A stretch of DNA of 64,000 nucleotides from Augochlora pura (Eukaryota > Arthropoda > Insecta > Hymenoptera > Halictidae). The DNA lies in NCBI RefSeq assembly GCF_028453695.1, contig NC_135782.1, positions 5,518,001 through 5,582,000 on the forward strand. The letters are read 5' to 3'. A program made the translations under genes and the position numbers. Of the stretch, positions 14,080-26,463 are shown in pieces (positions within the stretch are counted from its first letter, which is position 1; each line of letters begins with the position of its first letter). Under the pieces are notes generated by a model. It saw only the letters and a list, made by a program, of their open reading frames with translations. It was not told where the DNA came from and made no database searches.

Positions 14080-14735
14080 CGAAATATAATATAACTTTGA
14101 TCTCATTGACTTCATCTCGCGTAAAATTTCTCTGCTCTTTCGATTCTCATGGAGCAGAGGTGAGATCTCGCGCGAAGATTCTAACCGAGTCGGTCGAGCA
14201 TATCATTTGGCAGTGTTATTAATTTTATGTACAGGCCGTTGTCGACGTGATAATTGAATTTTTCAAAGACATTCGTCGGTATCAATTTATTCTTTACGGC
14301 CTCGTAATTAGAGATTAGCCGGAGTCGTTCATTTTCGACCACGACGACGATATCTAATTGAATAAATTGATAAAACACCGCGGTTCGAATAAAATAACGA
14401 CACAGGGCCCGTCAAATTGCCGGCGAGTTATCAATATCGAACGCGCAATAAAATTAAGCGGCGACGAAGCCGACCGAAGAAAAGTCGGAACAGAAGGCGT
14501 CTTCATCCCGCCGTCGTCGCGGCGAACTTCATAAATAAGACGTTGGATACTTCAATCTTCGTTTCCATTAACGCGTCAGCCAATTACTCCCCCCATCGCG
14601 GTGCTTAATGAAGAAGTCGCGTCGCGCGATAATTCACGTCAAACGGATAAATTGAGTCTGCGGCCCGCAGAAGAAACGGCCGGCATTGGCGGGAGAATGA
14701 TGAAGCAGCTTCGGTTTTATGCCGCGAAAAAGGAC

Positions 14736-14769
14736 GAGTCATCCTTGCGTTTCGCTCGAAGGATGACTC
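14736..14769. repeat. Perfect 11-bp stem hairpin
   Basis: GAGTCATCCTT and AAGGATGACTC are separated by 12 nt that can add an inner GCG/CGC pairing. It is too short for a microRNA precursor, and there is no U-tract or other sign of a terminator. Confidence 0.8.
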
Positions 14770-16511
14770 TCGCACTATTATTCTTACGGGGAAAAGTGTC
14801 GCAATGGTAGCAAAGTCCTGTCATCTTTCGACACGGCTTTTCCGAGCTCGACGCACGGTCCGGCGAATTAATTGCAATGGCGTCGCCGCGGCGTTCGTTT
14901 CCCGATTGTTTATGGATCGCGGATCGATCGTTTATCATCGGTATATATTTCCGTTCCGTGAAAGGACACTGGTCGATCTATCGCGATCTACGTCACGCAG
15001 AGAGATCGCTATTGTGTCATTTCAGCTGCCTGGTCGGCGGAGCGCGTGGTCATTTGTCCGATTTGCATATTCCTGTATATTTAGCTATTTTGCTTTTTTT
15101 CTAACGTTTTTATACTATGCTATTTTTTTAATTTCTCCGTTTTCGTGTTATTTAAATATTTTTAACACAACTTTATTTTCTATTGTATCGCTTTTTTTAT
15201 TAGATCAATTCTTTTCTCTATTCTATACTTCTTTCTCTTTCTTTATACTATTGTAATACTATTGCATATAATAATTCCAATATATTTATCTATCTATATA
15301 TATCTAGTATACTAATACCTAGTAATTGAAATTAATAATTCAGCATCTCGGAACGTACTAATTAATTTCTTAGAATCCGCGTGCTGCATCAGGAAAAAAC
15401 TCTGCTTTCAAAAACGATTTCATCGCTACTTCGATAATTAAAATAAATTCCAAAACTCCGTTAAATTATTCTACCCTGAATAAAGGTTGCGGCACAGCGT
15501 TCGGAAAAATTTTCGCACGATTTTCCCGACGGTACGATGGCGGATGCGTTCCGGTTCCGTGGAAACGCAACGCAAATCGCCGGCGCACTCGCCGGTTTCT
15601 CTGTTCCGATTCCGCAATTCTATCGGTCGTTTCGTTAATTAGCTAAACGACCGGCGACTCGGTTAATTAGCCGAGAAACTCGCGGGCGCGATCTTTCGGC
15701 TCGGCATCGGGTTTCTACATTTGCCGCTCACGGGCGGCGGTTCACGGTTGAATAATGCCCGGGAAAATTATAGTTGCGGAACCGGCGGATCGAGGCCGGC
15801 CCCGCGTACGGCGAGATCGGTAAAAATTCGAGTTCCTGAAATTCCCGGCGGGCTCGAAATTCGGTCGCGTGTAACCTGATCTCGCCGCGCTACGCGCGCG
15901 CGTTGTTACGTCAGTTGCCTTTTGCGCGTTCCTATTCTCTTTGTGTGCACCTTTCGACAGGCTTTCGCGCCGGTAATTTGCGGCAGGTACAAACGTCGAT
16001 GAATAATTTATCAGCTTCACATTCGCGGAATATCGATCGTTTCCATCGCGCGCGCGTATTTGTCGAATGCGAGAAAGCGTTTGTATATTGTTATAGATTA
16101 ATCTATTTCTATTACGATATAGAAAGATCAAGGCGCGACGAAAGAAGCGACGAAGCTTGTTATCACATTGACGAACGAGTTCCCAAATCCGACGATAATT
16201 CTTCTAAATCCATCCGCGCGCAACTCGCCGGGCTAATCGCCCGTGAAATAAATAAAACCGTCGCGTCACGGGGTCGAAACGCGAGCGAGCATAGAACGGG
16301 CTCGTCCTCCCGTCAGCGCGCGAGCGAGCATACAGGGTGTAACATAATCCTCGAAGCAGGCCCGGAGGATCCATTCGTCGCGAAGAGAAAACACCATAAA
16401 GCCCGGCTCGTCCAATTTACTCCGTGGACTCGCGGCACGTACGCCATGTTTATTTTCTTGCAGAAGATGACATCGTTCAGATAACCGAAAGCTCGACGAC
16501 GATGCCACGGG

Positions 16512-16547
16512 GGGAGAGGAGGAGGAGGAGGAGGAGGAGGAGGAGAG
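16512..16547. repeat. (GGA)n microsatellite
   Basis: About ten GGA trinucleotides in a purine-only run. It is followed within 150 bp by a (GA)n run. Confidence 0.95.
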
Positions 16548-16646
16548 GTGCGCGTGGGGGAGGGTGTGTCTTAGCGATCAAGCTTCCGCTACCGACAGTT
16601 ATTATTACCCGGCGGCCGGGATGTTGCCGGGGGCCGTTCGGCAGCC

Positions 16647-16680
16647 GAGAAAGAAAGAGAGCGAGAGAGAGAGAGAGAGT
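16647..16680. repeat. (GA)n microsatellite
   Basis: GA-rich run of about 34 bp including an uninterrupted 14-bp GA core. Confidence 0.9.
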
Positions 16681-16888
16681 GTCGCGACGGTCTGTTATAT
16701 CAGCCGAAAAACAACAAAGAAACGGCTCCGGAAAATATTTATTCGAAGGGACCGCGGGGGCAGGGGGGGTTGCCAGGGGACCGTTCGGAACGCGTTGTCC
16801 CCCGTAATCTGGCCGCGTGCAATTTAACCGGGCAGCCGGGGCCAATTATGCGGCGAACGAGGAAGAATTTGCGAGCGGTCGCGCGGCG

Positions 16889-16932
16889 CGAGAGAAACAG
16901 AGAGAAAGAGAGAGAGAACGAGGGAAAGAGAG
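16889..16932. repeat. Interrupted GA-rich purine tract
   Basis: Mixed GAGA, AAAG and GGGA runs, about 44 bp. Confidence 0.8.
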
Positions 16933-17941
16933 ACGGTCGCGTTGGCAACTCTGTAGTTCGCGTGTGCTCGCCGAACGGCCTCGTTAAAGACAATCTGACC
17001 GTTCTATCTGACCGGTATCGGGTCGGCTCCGAGTCGCCGGAGACAAGAAAATTACGCGTTCACATGCGCCGAGCAAAAAGGTGGAGAGAGCGGAACACGC
17101 GGCCGGAGAGCGCGGAGGAGGAAGAGCGCCGTGTAACGAGCAGCCACGTGTCCGCGTAAATTGTTAACTATGACGGGGGCGGACCGGGGGCCACCCCCCC
17201 GGACTGTCGACGCTCGATACCGCTCTCCGGCGATTCTCGGGTTCCTCGTACGATCGGAAGATCGACGAGGGATCGAGCTGCTTAGGAATGTTTATCGCGG
17301 GGCAGCCGTATCTCGCGGCGACAGCTTAGAGCTACGGGAATTGGACAGATATTCGACAGCCGGGCATTACGGGCGCAACTTTGTTGGCTGCTGAAATCGT
17401 TACGCCGGTGGTCGTTCGGTTTCCGCGCGGAATTAATTGGAATGCGTTCGCGTGTAATTCGGCCCGGTTGTTTGTGGAGAATTCGGCCGCGAGTGGCCGT
17501 TAAGGAGCGCGCGCGCTCTCTCTCGAGCTTCGTCGAATTGAACGCGACCCGCATGTTGCGAAGATGCTCGGGATGATAGAGGCTTGGATAAAGCATCGAA
17601 TAAAATAATTAAGCTCGAAGCGATCGCTGTAAATTCGATGGGCTTGGTGCAATGGCAGTTTTGGCGGAGGGGTGCGATTTCTGACGAATAGGTCTGGGCG
17701 TCTTAGAGATAAGTGATGAGCTCGAGTGCGAAATTGTAAGGTGAGAGGAATTTGTTATTTTCAATTTATTAGAATTATTAGAAGAGGGAAGATATTTCTA
17801 TTGTTGAGTTACGCTCGTTGGAAGATGCTTTTCGACAACCGACGGCTGGGGTAATGGGGTGGAATCATCAACTCGGTGATTCAAAGCTTACGGAGCAAAA
17901 TTTATTACTAAACATTCTACAGTGTGCTCTAGAATTACGAT

Positions 17942-18210
17942 CTTTTTACCTCATCAACTTCTAAAAAATCCAAGAAAACTAAGCACAGCTAAAAACACTG
18001 TTAAAAATTGAAGCATACTTTCAACCCCCAATTTACGATATTAAACATCAGCTATCTATTCCAGAGTACCCTTTTACCACCGACTGCTCAAGGTTTAATG
18101 TAACCTCCAACTCAACGGTCTCTCAAGCTCGTCGACATTTTAAAAAATCCAATACCACAGCATATCCCTCTAAAAACTGAAGCACAAATTCAACCCCCAA
18201 TTTATCCTAC
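17942..18210. repeat. Degenerate tandem duplication (~170-180 bp)
   Basis: TAAAAAATCC occurs at 17962 and 18141, and TCAACCCCCAATTTA at 18021 and 18190, with related sequence between (AAAA-TGAAGCA). The two copies are offset by 169-179 bp, with small indels. Non-coding. Confidence 0.7.
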
Positions 18211-19090
18211 CAAATCGAACGTTAACTTCCGACCTTGGCTTCCGCGGGCCGCTTCGAAATTCCAGAATTAATTCGGCCACCAAGTTTTCGAAAGGAACAA
18301 CCTTCCAAAGGATCTGCACGTTTCGGTGAAAATTGCCAGGGCGAGAAACAGCTCGCAGCCTCGGCGGCGGGTAATTGCAGAAAACAAATCAATCGCCGGC
18401 AGCGGATAGCGCAGATAGGAGTGAGGCGGATGTGTAACGAGGAGCCACGCGTCCGTGTAAATTGTCGGGGAACGAAGAGGGTCGGGGGGCGGAGGGGCCG
18501 GCCCTCGCTCGATACTCCCGCACCCCTTTTCGACGTTCGCGCCGAGCCGTGCCTGCGAAACGTCAAAGGGAACGCCGAAGGGAAGCCATTGTCGCGGCTA
18601 GAAAATTTCTCCGGCGCGAGAGGAGCGTGGCCTCTCGCTCTCTCGAGGACTCTGGATCGTCTCGAGGCGGTTTTGGCTCGCTGTGAACCACCCGAGAGAA
18701 CGCGGGCTCTGCACTTCGGCGGATCGTGTGATTTACAACGGTGCCAGTGTTTCGAGAGCATGGACATTACGCAGACAATGTCGGGCCGGGATGGATTCGA
18801 CCAATAAATTACGAGTCCGGTGGGCTGGTCTCTGGAAAAGCTCGCAGCCACCGTGACGTTCGGGGAAGTAGACCGGACTGGCCTCTACTTGAGAAGGGTG
18901 GGGTGCCGAGATGCGTTCCCGATGGCCGCAAAATGGAGAATGCGGCCTCTTATTCGATAACCAAGTTTTACGAGCTCGAACTCGTAACCGATTGCATATG
19001 TTCGTGTAGATTTACAAAACGCTTTGGAAAATTAAGCGGAAGAGATTTTTTTCTAAAAGAGTAGGCTTCTTGCTATTGAAACGACTCATT

Positions 19091-19346
19091 TTAACCCTTT
19101 ACACTCAAATAGTGACTCTGAGGCTTCACTAAAAATTATTACATTATGTTTCAAAGCAGTTTTTACATTATTCGATTTTTATTTAGAAAACTGTTGTCAA
19201 TGTAACTGTTTTAAGGGTCAATATTTTATTTCATGAGCCAATTTCATGTACACAAAATTCTCTAAGTCATATAAAATGGAAATACTATTGGTCAGAAAAA
19301 CTATTTTGAATTTCGACTTAAAATGTCTTTCATTACAAAGGGTTAA
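19091..19346. mobile_element. TTAA-flanked inverted-repeat element (piggyBac-like MITE)
   Basis: The left end reads TTAACCCTTTACACTC and the right end TTACAAAGGGTTAA. Both ends carry intact TTAA, the piggyBac-type target site, and a 10-bp perfect inverted repeat including it. The inner element is 248 bp, AT-rich and non-coding. The TTAA, the terminal CCCTTT and a size like its relatives together make a mobile origin likely. Confidence 0.65.
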
Positions 19347-22090
19347 GTATGTACTGGAAATATTTGTCACCAAATATATAATCGACGATTAACAATACGT
19401 GCCAAAGAAAATGTCGAAACGAATTTTACAATTTCTCTAGTACTAACTTTTTCAGAACGCCTATATAATCACGTTGAAAGTGACGAGTACGTTTAACTAT
19501 AACCATTCGCATTGAGAATCCTCGGAGAAAAGATTACGTGAGAGGGGATATTTTGTAAGCCACTTTTTGGGCGATTCAAGCCGGACGGGGTTTACCGAAA
19601 AGATTAATAAAAGCGAAGTGGGTGGGATCGGGGCAGTAAAGGTTGGAGGAGACAGTCGGATTCGAAGTGGATTATTTCCAACCCCATCAGGCAGAATATT
19701 CGTAGCAGAATAGTATAATTTGTGCTTGATTTATGCTTGCGTAAAAAACAGTGGGATTAGAGGAGGGAGAGGCTTGCTCCGTTGTTAGCGAGCGACGGCC
19801 GCCATAACGGGGGGTGAAATCAATATCTCGATGTTCCACGCTTAAAACACCGAGCACCGGATACCTTCCCCCCGCCCCTCGCGATATCTCTTCGCGATCC
19901 CAATCTCCGAAATTATACATCCCCAATTCTGGAAAAGTCTCATCAAAAAGTAAATAACATGTCGAATTCAAAGCTCACCGGAATATCCCGACGAATAAAA
20001 CGTCGACGTTGAACAGCGCGTTTCTCATCTACAGGCCGTACCAAAAATCCAGTCTGTCGCTCTTTCCTCCAGGAAAAATAATCAGAAGCCTTATCGTTGT
20101 CCGATCCGAGTGCATCAAGCGGCGACGCGACGAGCAGCGTCCACCGATTACGGGTCGTTCCAAAATGCCGGGCAGGAGCTCGAACAACCTCTGCTCGGGA
20201 CTTTCAAACGATTACACGGTTTCATTGAGCCATAAACTTATCTAAATCGTCGATCCACTAATAATTTCGAGCAGCGTACGATCGCCGTAAATCTGTTCCC
20301 GGGCCGCGGGACCTCTTAATCGCCGTGGATCGCGTGTATCGGGGCACTTTCGCAGATCCGTAGCTCGCCGCAGGACGTCGCTTCTCGCTAATTTTTATTC
20401 GCGCGATAGCCGCGTGGTCACTCTCTTGAACCGCACGATGCCGCACAGATCCGCACGATGCCGCACAAATCACCGGATACGCGACACGCGCGGAGATTCA
20501 CGGATGCTCGCGGAGAGACTTTCGCGTGTTCCTGCAGAGCAGCAGAGAGAGAGAGGAGCCCGACGACGCGATTAACCCCGGGCTGACTGACAAGAGAAAC
20601 TTTTTCACGATCAGATATCCTCGGTGCCCGGAAAAGGGAAAGGCTTCCGTCATTGGCCAAAAAATATTCCCCGCAGTAAAACTCTCGCAGACCCTTGCCG
20701 CCGACCTGGGGACAGGGGAAAAAGGAAAGTCTCTCTCCGGCCGGAGATCAAAGGGCCTTTCTTCAACCCTGTCTTTTTAAAAACGTGAAATTTTTATGGC
20801 CGCACTTTCGCAGCCGCGGTCGACGGTGTCCCGTCACAGTAACTTTCTCGAGACCGTCCGCCGTGGGGAACGATTCAAATTGTTTCAAAGGGTAGTTCGC
20901 ACGCTTCCTGCCGCGCCGTGCCGAGCCGGAGTCCGCCTCTCCCTTCCGTCGTCTTTTTCGAACATTTTTACCCGCGTAATAAACACTCCGCAGATAAAAT
21001 CACGTCTGTATACCTTACCTTGCATACCTGGATGCTACTAGGTCAACTAAAGAGCAGTTGCTTAAATCATCGTTTTATTTGTGAGAATATCTGCCGTTGT
21101 AGTATAATTATCGAGGATTTTTATGTTGCAATTATTACGCTGTGAAACGAAATTAAACAATATTATAATTCAATGAAGCAATGCAATTCTCTAATAAGAA
21201 AAGCAATACGCAGCAAACAATAAAATTCGCACAATATATTTCTTCCCAGAACACTTAAAAGAGTAATTAAATAAATTCCACTAAAATATCTACGGTTATT
21301 TCACATTGCTATACAATATAAAAAGGTCTGCGCATATATAATCCCTTTCCAATCTTTAATTAATTCTACAGTTTTCTTCGAAGCAGATTTCGCTCTCGTC
21401 GTAAATTTGCCGGTGCAATTAATTTCCCCACGGTAGACACACGCGATTAAAAAGCGAATGGTAACAACGTGGACAGGGTCAAAAGACAAAGACGGCCGGA
21501 CACCGCCGAGACCCGGTGTCCACCTGGTCGATTCGCAATACGCGCGATTTTCGCGAGCACGCACCGCCGTCGGCGATTTTACTGCCTCGCGGAAAGCGGC
21601 GGCGAAGAAAACGGAGTTAAGTAAATAACGAAGGGCCGCATAAATTCCCTCCGCGCCGGGTAATATGTATCGATGATCGTTCGCCGGTATTATGGGCAAA
21701 TTGGAATCCGTATTTAGGTGACTATTATAGACATTAAGCCGTCGCGTTAACGCAGCTGTTTGCGCCGCGAATGGGAAACCGTTTAAGTGGCCAGTCGGCC
21801 GGCCCGAAGCTCCGTCGCAGTCGTTCGCAGTCGCGCGCACGCTGGATCATCCGGCCCCGCGGACGATCGAACAAATGGAGCACGGTGTGGGCCTGTTTCC
21901 GGTGCCCGGGCGGACCCCCTAAGCGCCCGGCGATTTGCATTGCGCCCAGCCACCGACAACCACCATAAAGATGCGCCGTAAAGAGCAACAAGATACGATC
22001 TCAATTAGTCCCCGAAAGCTCGGGGACCGCGGCGAACGGCCCCGATAAGGACCCGACCGCAGCGTCCCACTTATGGTGTACGACTCCTGA

Positions 22091-22111
22091 ATTATGCTCC
22101 CCGTGCATAAT
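22091..22111. repeat. Small hairpin, 7-bp stem
   Basis: ATTATGC and GCATAAT flank a 7-nt loop. Significance is unknown. Confidence 0.6.
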
Positions 22112-22974
22112 ATACCTCGGGCAGTTCTGCGAAAAATTCGTCCTCCCCGTCCTTTATTCTCCGCGAAATCGACGATGGGCTTTTAGGGGAATGACTGATC
22201 CTCGTCGTTCGGATCCCTATTTTAAAACTTTATATTCGATTTTCGTTAATTACAGATTCTCCTCGAAAAAGTACTATCTTTTCTTAAGCTACTTAAACGA
22301 CGTTGTCTTTAATTGAAATTCTTCTTCGATTTAAAAATCAAATTCTAATTTGACAATTTAATTCCTCGCTTCATCCTGAAAACGAATAATGTGTTCCATA
22401 AAGCGTTTATTATAAATTGTACATCTTTTTGAATTCTATATTTTGGTAAGAGTAAAAATAGAAGATTTTTGGGATGATTATAAAAATAATTAATAAAATT
22501 GACAGATTAGATGAACGATTAAGATAACTTTGACATTTATCTGAATTTATTTCAACTTGATTCGACAACTAAATAAGTCACAATTTCCACGTTGTTAAAA
22601 GCACTCCGCGTCTCGTGCAACCTTTTCCACGTCCGCAGACAAGTTAGCAATCCTTCAGCGGGACCTTTCTCGACCGTGACAAGAAGCGGACTTTCCCCTG
22701 GCAACGTTCTCGCAAGTAGACCCGAGTCAATAGCCGGGCGCTGATCAATTCCAGGCACTCCATGGACCACGCCACCTTTCAGCAAACAGTGTCCGCATAA
22801 ATTTGCATCGAGCAAATACCGTTCGCCGTGCATCGGGCTAATAAACCGACACGGTAAAAAGCCGCCGTTGCCAAGGACCTAGCGATCGAATCCGTTTACA
22901 GCCCGCCATTAATTCCAGGATCGGGGACGGGGTTGCCGTGGGTTTGCGCGGCGGCAGATTTATTGTTACGGTTC

Positions 22975-23060
22975 CCTCTCTCTCTCTTCCTTTTTTCTCT
23001 CTCTTTCTCTTTCTCTCTTTTTCTTTCTCTCTCTCTTTTCTTTCTCTCTCTCTCTCTCTG
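22975..23060. repeat. CT/CTTT pyrimidine tract
   Basis: About 85 bp of almost pure pyrimidine, ending in a (CT)n run. It creates Ser/Leu/Phe frames that are not genes. Confidence 0.95.
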
Positions 23061-23380
23061 CTGCGCGACCTCTTATCTCCGCCATTCGTGGCTCTCGTTA
23101 TCGCTTTCACGGTCCTCGTCGCTGCGAACGTGGTCCGCAGCCGGGTTCTCGGTGACCCCGGCTCGCTGCTTTCTTCTGGGATGCGAGCGAACCCACTCTC
23201 GAGGTCGTACACACGCTTCTGCGAATCCTGTGCGCCTCGCGGCCTGGCACCAAGGACCCTCTCTCGACTTCTCTCATCTGCCCCGGGATCCTCGAATTTC
23301 AAGATCTACTGCGATGCATCTCAAGCAGAGCTGCTGCGAAATTTCAACTCTCTCCCATATTCTGACCCCGGAAGACATCC

Positions 23381-23404
23381 GACGACGACGACGACGACGA
23401 CGAC
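23381..23404. repeat. (GAC)n microsatellite
   Basis: Eight perfect GAC trinucleotides with no credible coding context. Confidence 0.95.
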
Positions 23405-25709
23405 TCCGTGGATCTTCCTTGTCATACAAATCGCAACAGGCCTCTGGTGACGAACGTTCGTACCGCAAGGATGAGATCGCCTTTAATTATGTCGTTATGT
23501 GTCGGTGTTCGATTTTATGGGTCGTAATTCACGATGGAGACGTTGTTATAAATTGTGGCTGGTTAGCTTGGTTGCAGGAGCTGATTATTGTGAGGTGCAT
23601 TTTTAATATTGTCAACAGATTGACAGATATGGTTAGAATTATCTTCTGATAGGTGTTTTATTGTGGTTTAAAGTAGGCGAAAGTTTTGTTAGATTTTTAG
23701 AAAATTTTCGCGTTTTAGGGATATTACAGATGCAATTTATCGCAATTTTTATTTCATTTTTATTGCAAAAATGATCTACGATATAACTGCCTTCACCGCA
23801 TTCAATCGATTAGTTTTAGATATCAAAATAATAATAATAATAGCAAATAATAAATATAAATGATCTCTTAAGAATTTATTAGAGACAACCATGTATAAAT
23901 CATCGTACATATGAAAGAAATCGTAGTACAAGGGTTTAAAACCGAGAAATATTTTAATGAGATACATTAATACGGAACAATTCAAGATGCGTCAAAATAA
24001 AACAATTCAGCTTCCTATCGCGACGCTACGTTCAAGGTTTCTTCGCAATGCCGTCGCAATAAATCGAGAAACATTGTCGAGCATTTTTCAGTTTCGCTCG
24101 CCGGCGCGATAAAGCTTATTAAGAAAATTGCGGGTTACGAACCCATAAGTAGCATCGAGATTGCGACTTTACGAGTTGTACGACCGAGAAAAATCGCTCG
24201 AAACCGAGTTTCGTGGAACACGGCACGGCCAATAACTTCCCCGTAACGACTTTCGTTGTCGATTATCGGCGAAGGCGGTCGATTACGCGCGATCGAATAA
24301 CGACAGGAGTCGCGGGGCTCGCGGGCCTCGCGTTCGATAAGGAACAAACCGTGTACCTATGCACCGCGATCTGTAATCTGGCGTTTCGCGTACGGCCGAC
24401 TACCGTTGCCGGCTCCCGGAACGAAATACGAGCGGCTCGCGAGGCGCGGGTGCCTTTTATTTTATCCCTCGAAGCAGCGCCGGCGTTCGTTACTTTGCGT
24501 AATAAGCGGGGAGCGGCGGCGGGTCGCCGATTTCTTTAATAATCCGCGCAACAGCGCCGTTTACGGTAATTGAGCCACGCCCTGCGAGCAACGCCGTCCG
24601 CGAGAGACCCGCTCCGAAAAACCGGAGCCCGGGGACGAAGCGGTCCGGAAGCCTGGGATCCATCACCGACACCGCTTCGAAACACGTACCGAGCCCCGGC
24701 CACGTTGCACTAAATTTTCGATCTTTTCGACGAGCCGTCGATACTGCACACTCGCCCTTCGAATTATCCGATAAATTATGACGATGCCTTTTATGCGGCA
24801 CTTTCTATGCGCGATACGATTTTTGCGATGGGAATTTAGACGGTCGGTAAATTATTGTAAAGTTATTTAATTAGTAACAAAAATGCGAAGCGCGATTGCA
24901 GACTGATACGAACGTTCCACAAACCTTCAAATTCTGATAAAATTGAATGAAATGCTGCAACGGTGTATTTATTAATACTGGGTTAAAGGAAGACGTGAAG
25001 AAGAAGAAATTGTTTTATTTTATTAAAGAAATTATTATGAACGTGGAAGTACTCGCTGAATCAGCTGTAAAAGAAATTGACATATCAGGTGATAAAATCT
25101 GATTTTCGATTCTTTTTAGTCACTTTGTTACACCATCGAATAAAAGCTGTATCTACATTGATCTAATAGCTTTGTACAGCTAAATCTACAATGCATTTCG
25201 ACAGACTTTGAGATAAAAATATATAGAATACTCAAACTGACTTAGGGTACATGTTAGAGTCTACAAGACAAAGTGTATTTCAACATACAATTCAATGTAC
25301 CATTGTATTAAAATGAAAAACGAAATATTCTTCCTAATAATTTTGTTACGTCCCGTGTAAGAAGACCGGAACTGCCATAACCGTGCGAAGTCCATGGACC
25401 AGAGAAACCAAGAAGGAACCCCGGCATTCCGGCAAACGGCGCAGCCGTTGGAGGAAAATCCGAGAAATTCCCGTGTCATCGTCGCGATATATAACAAGCA
25501 AAAATGTGGCAATAACGGTAGCCTACAGGCCCCTGATCCGCGTTCTCGCGGCTGCTCCCCGAGGTCCCCTATCGTTCCCTATCGTCCCCGGGCGAAATCC
25601 CCGAAAAAGAATGTCGCGGGGTCGCGGCTCCCGGTGCGGTAACTCATCGGATCAGCTCGCGAGATTGTACCTCCTCTGCGGAATCTCGTTTGCCACGGTG
25701 CGCGTCGTA

Positions 25710-25717
25710 AGAGAAAA

Positions 25718-25764
<47 letters not shown>

Positions 25765-25880
25765 GAGAGTGTAAGAGAGAGAGAGACAGAGAGAAATAGA
25801 CAGAGAAAAAGAGAGAGGAAGAGAGTGTAAGAGAGAGAGAAAGATAAAGAGAGAGAGAGAGGCAGAGAGGGAGAAAGGGA
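25710..25880. repeat. Long GA-rich tract with repeated sub-blocks
   Basis: About 170 bp of purine-dominated DNA. A block reading GGAAGAGAGTGTAAGAGAGA occurs twice (near 25761 and 25817), so part of the tract is a tandem duplication with a ~56-bp offset. This is the longest GAGA-type tract in the window. Confidence 0.95.
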
Positions 25881-26117
25881 GTGCGTGGAAGAGAGGTCGG
25901 GGGCCATGTCCGAGGGCCGGTGGGCATTGTTCCCGTTGACGAATGAAACGTAGTCCTGGTCCGCTGTTGTCTCTCCTTTGTCCCTGTCCCGGTGTTTCCG
26001 GAGGGTCCAGGCGGTTCCCGCGCGACGAAACGGCATTGGCAATCTGCGAGACTGGTGTAAGCCACGCGGATGGAATATTAATTCCCGGGGTTAGGGTTAC
26101 CAGCCGGGGCGGCGGAG

Positions 26118-26150
26118 GGAAGGAGATAGAAAGAGAGAGAGAGAGAGAGG
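26118..26150. repeat. (GA)n tract
   Basis: GA run of about 33 bp. Confidence 0.9.
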
Positions 26151-26385
26151 GCCAGTCTCTCTCTGAGCCGGTCTGAGGCAGTCTGAGGCAGACGCACACA
26201 TCCTCGAAGCCGCGTCCCGACGCCTAGCCATATATCCACGTCGCCGCGGAAATATATATGCTGCCGGCGTGCCAGCCTTCTATCCAGTTTTTCCTTCCCT
26301 TAGTTATTGGTTTCGTCGTCGGGGCCGGATGCCGGGGAAGCGAGAGGAGACGGCCACGGTCCAGGATACCCGACCCAGGACCTAA

Positions 26386-26463
26386 CTTCTCTCCTCTTCT
26401 CTTCTCTCTTCCACACTTCTCTCCTCTCTTCCACTCTTCCACTCTTCTCTCCTCTCTTCTCTC
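26386..26463. repeat. CT minisatellite (TTCTCTCCTCTCTTCCAC-like unit)
   Basis: Repeated TTCTCTCCTCT and TTCCAC blocks over about 78 bp of pure pyrimidine with rare A. Confidence 0.85.

Larger units (their letters stand above)
10851..22300. other. Gene-free interval with repeats and TTAA elements
   Basis: No gene is supportable. It contains GA tracts (10859-10895, 12533-12590, 16647-16680, 16889-16932), a GGA run (16512-16547), three TTAA-flanked elements (near 11.6, 13.8 and 19.1 kb), a perfect 11-bp-stem hairpin (14736-14769), a small hairpin with 7-bp arms (22091-22111) and a degenerate duplication (17942-18210). The open frames are GC-driven and lack any recognisable domain. Confidence 0.6.

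Noticed and set aside
22933..23649. 238-residue open frame on the plus strand
   Set aside because: Its first third is the translation of a CT/CTTT tract and the rest has no domain.
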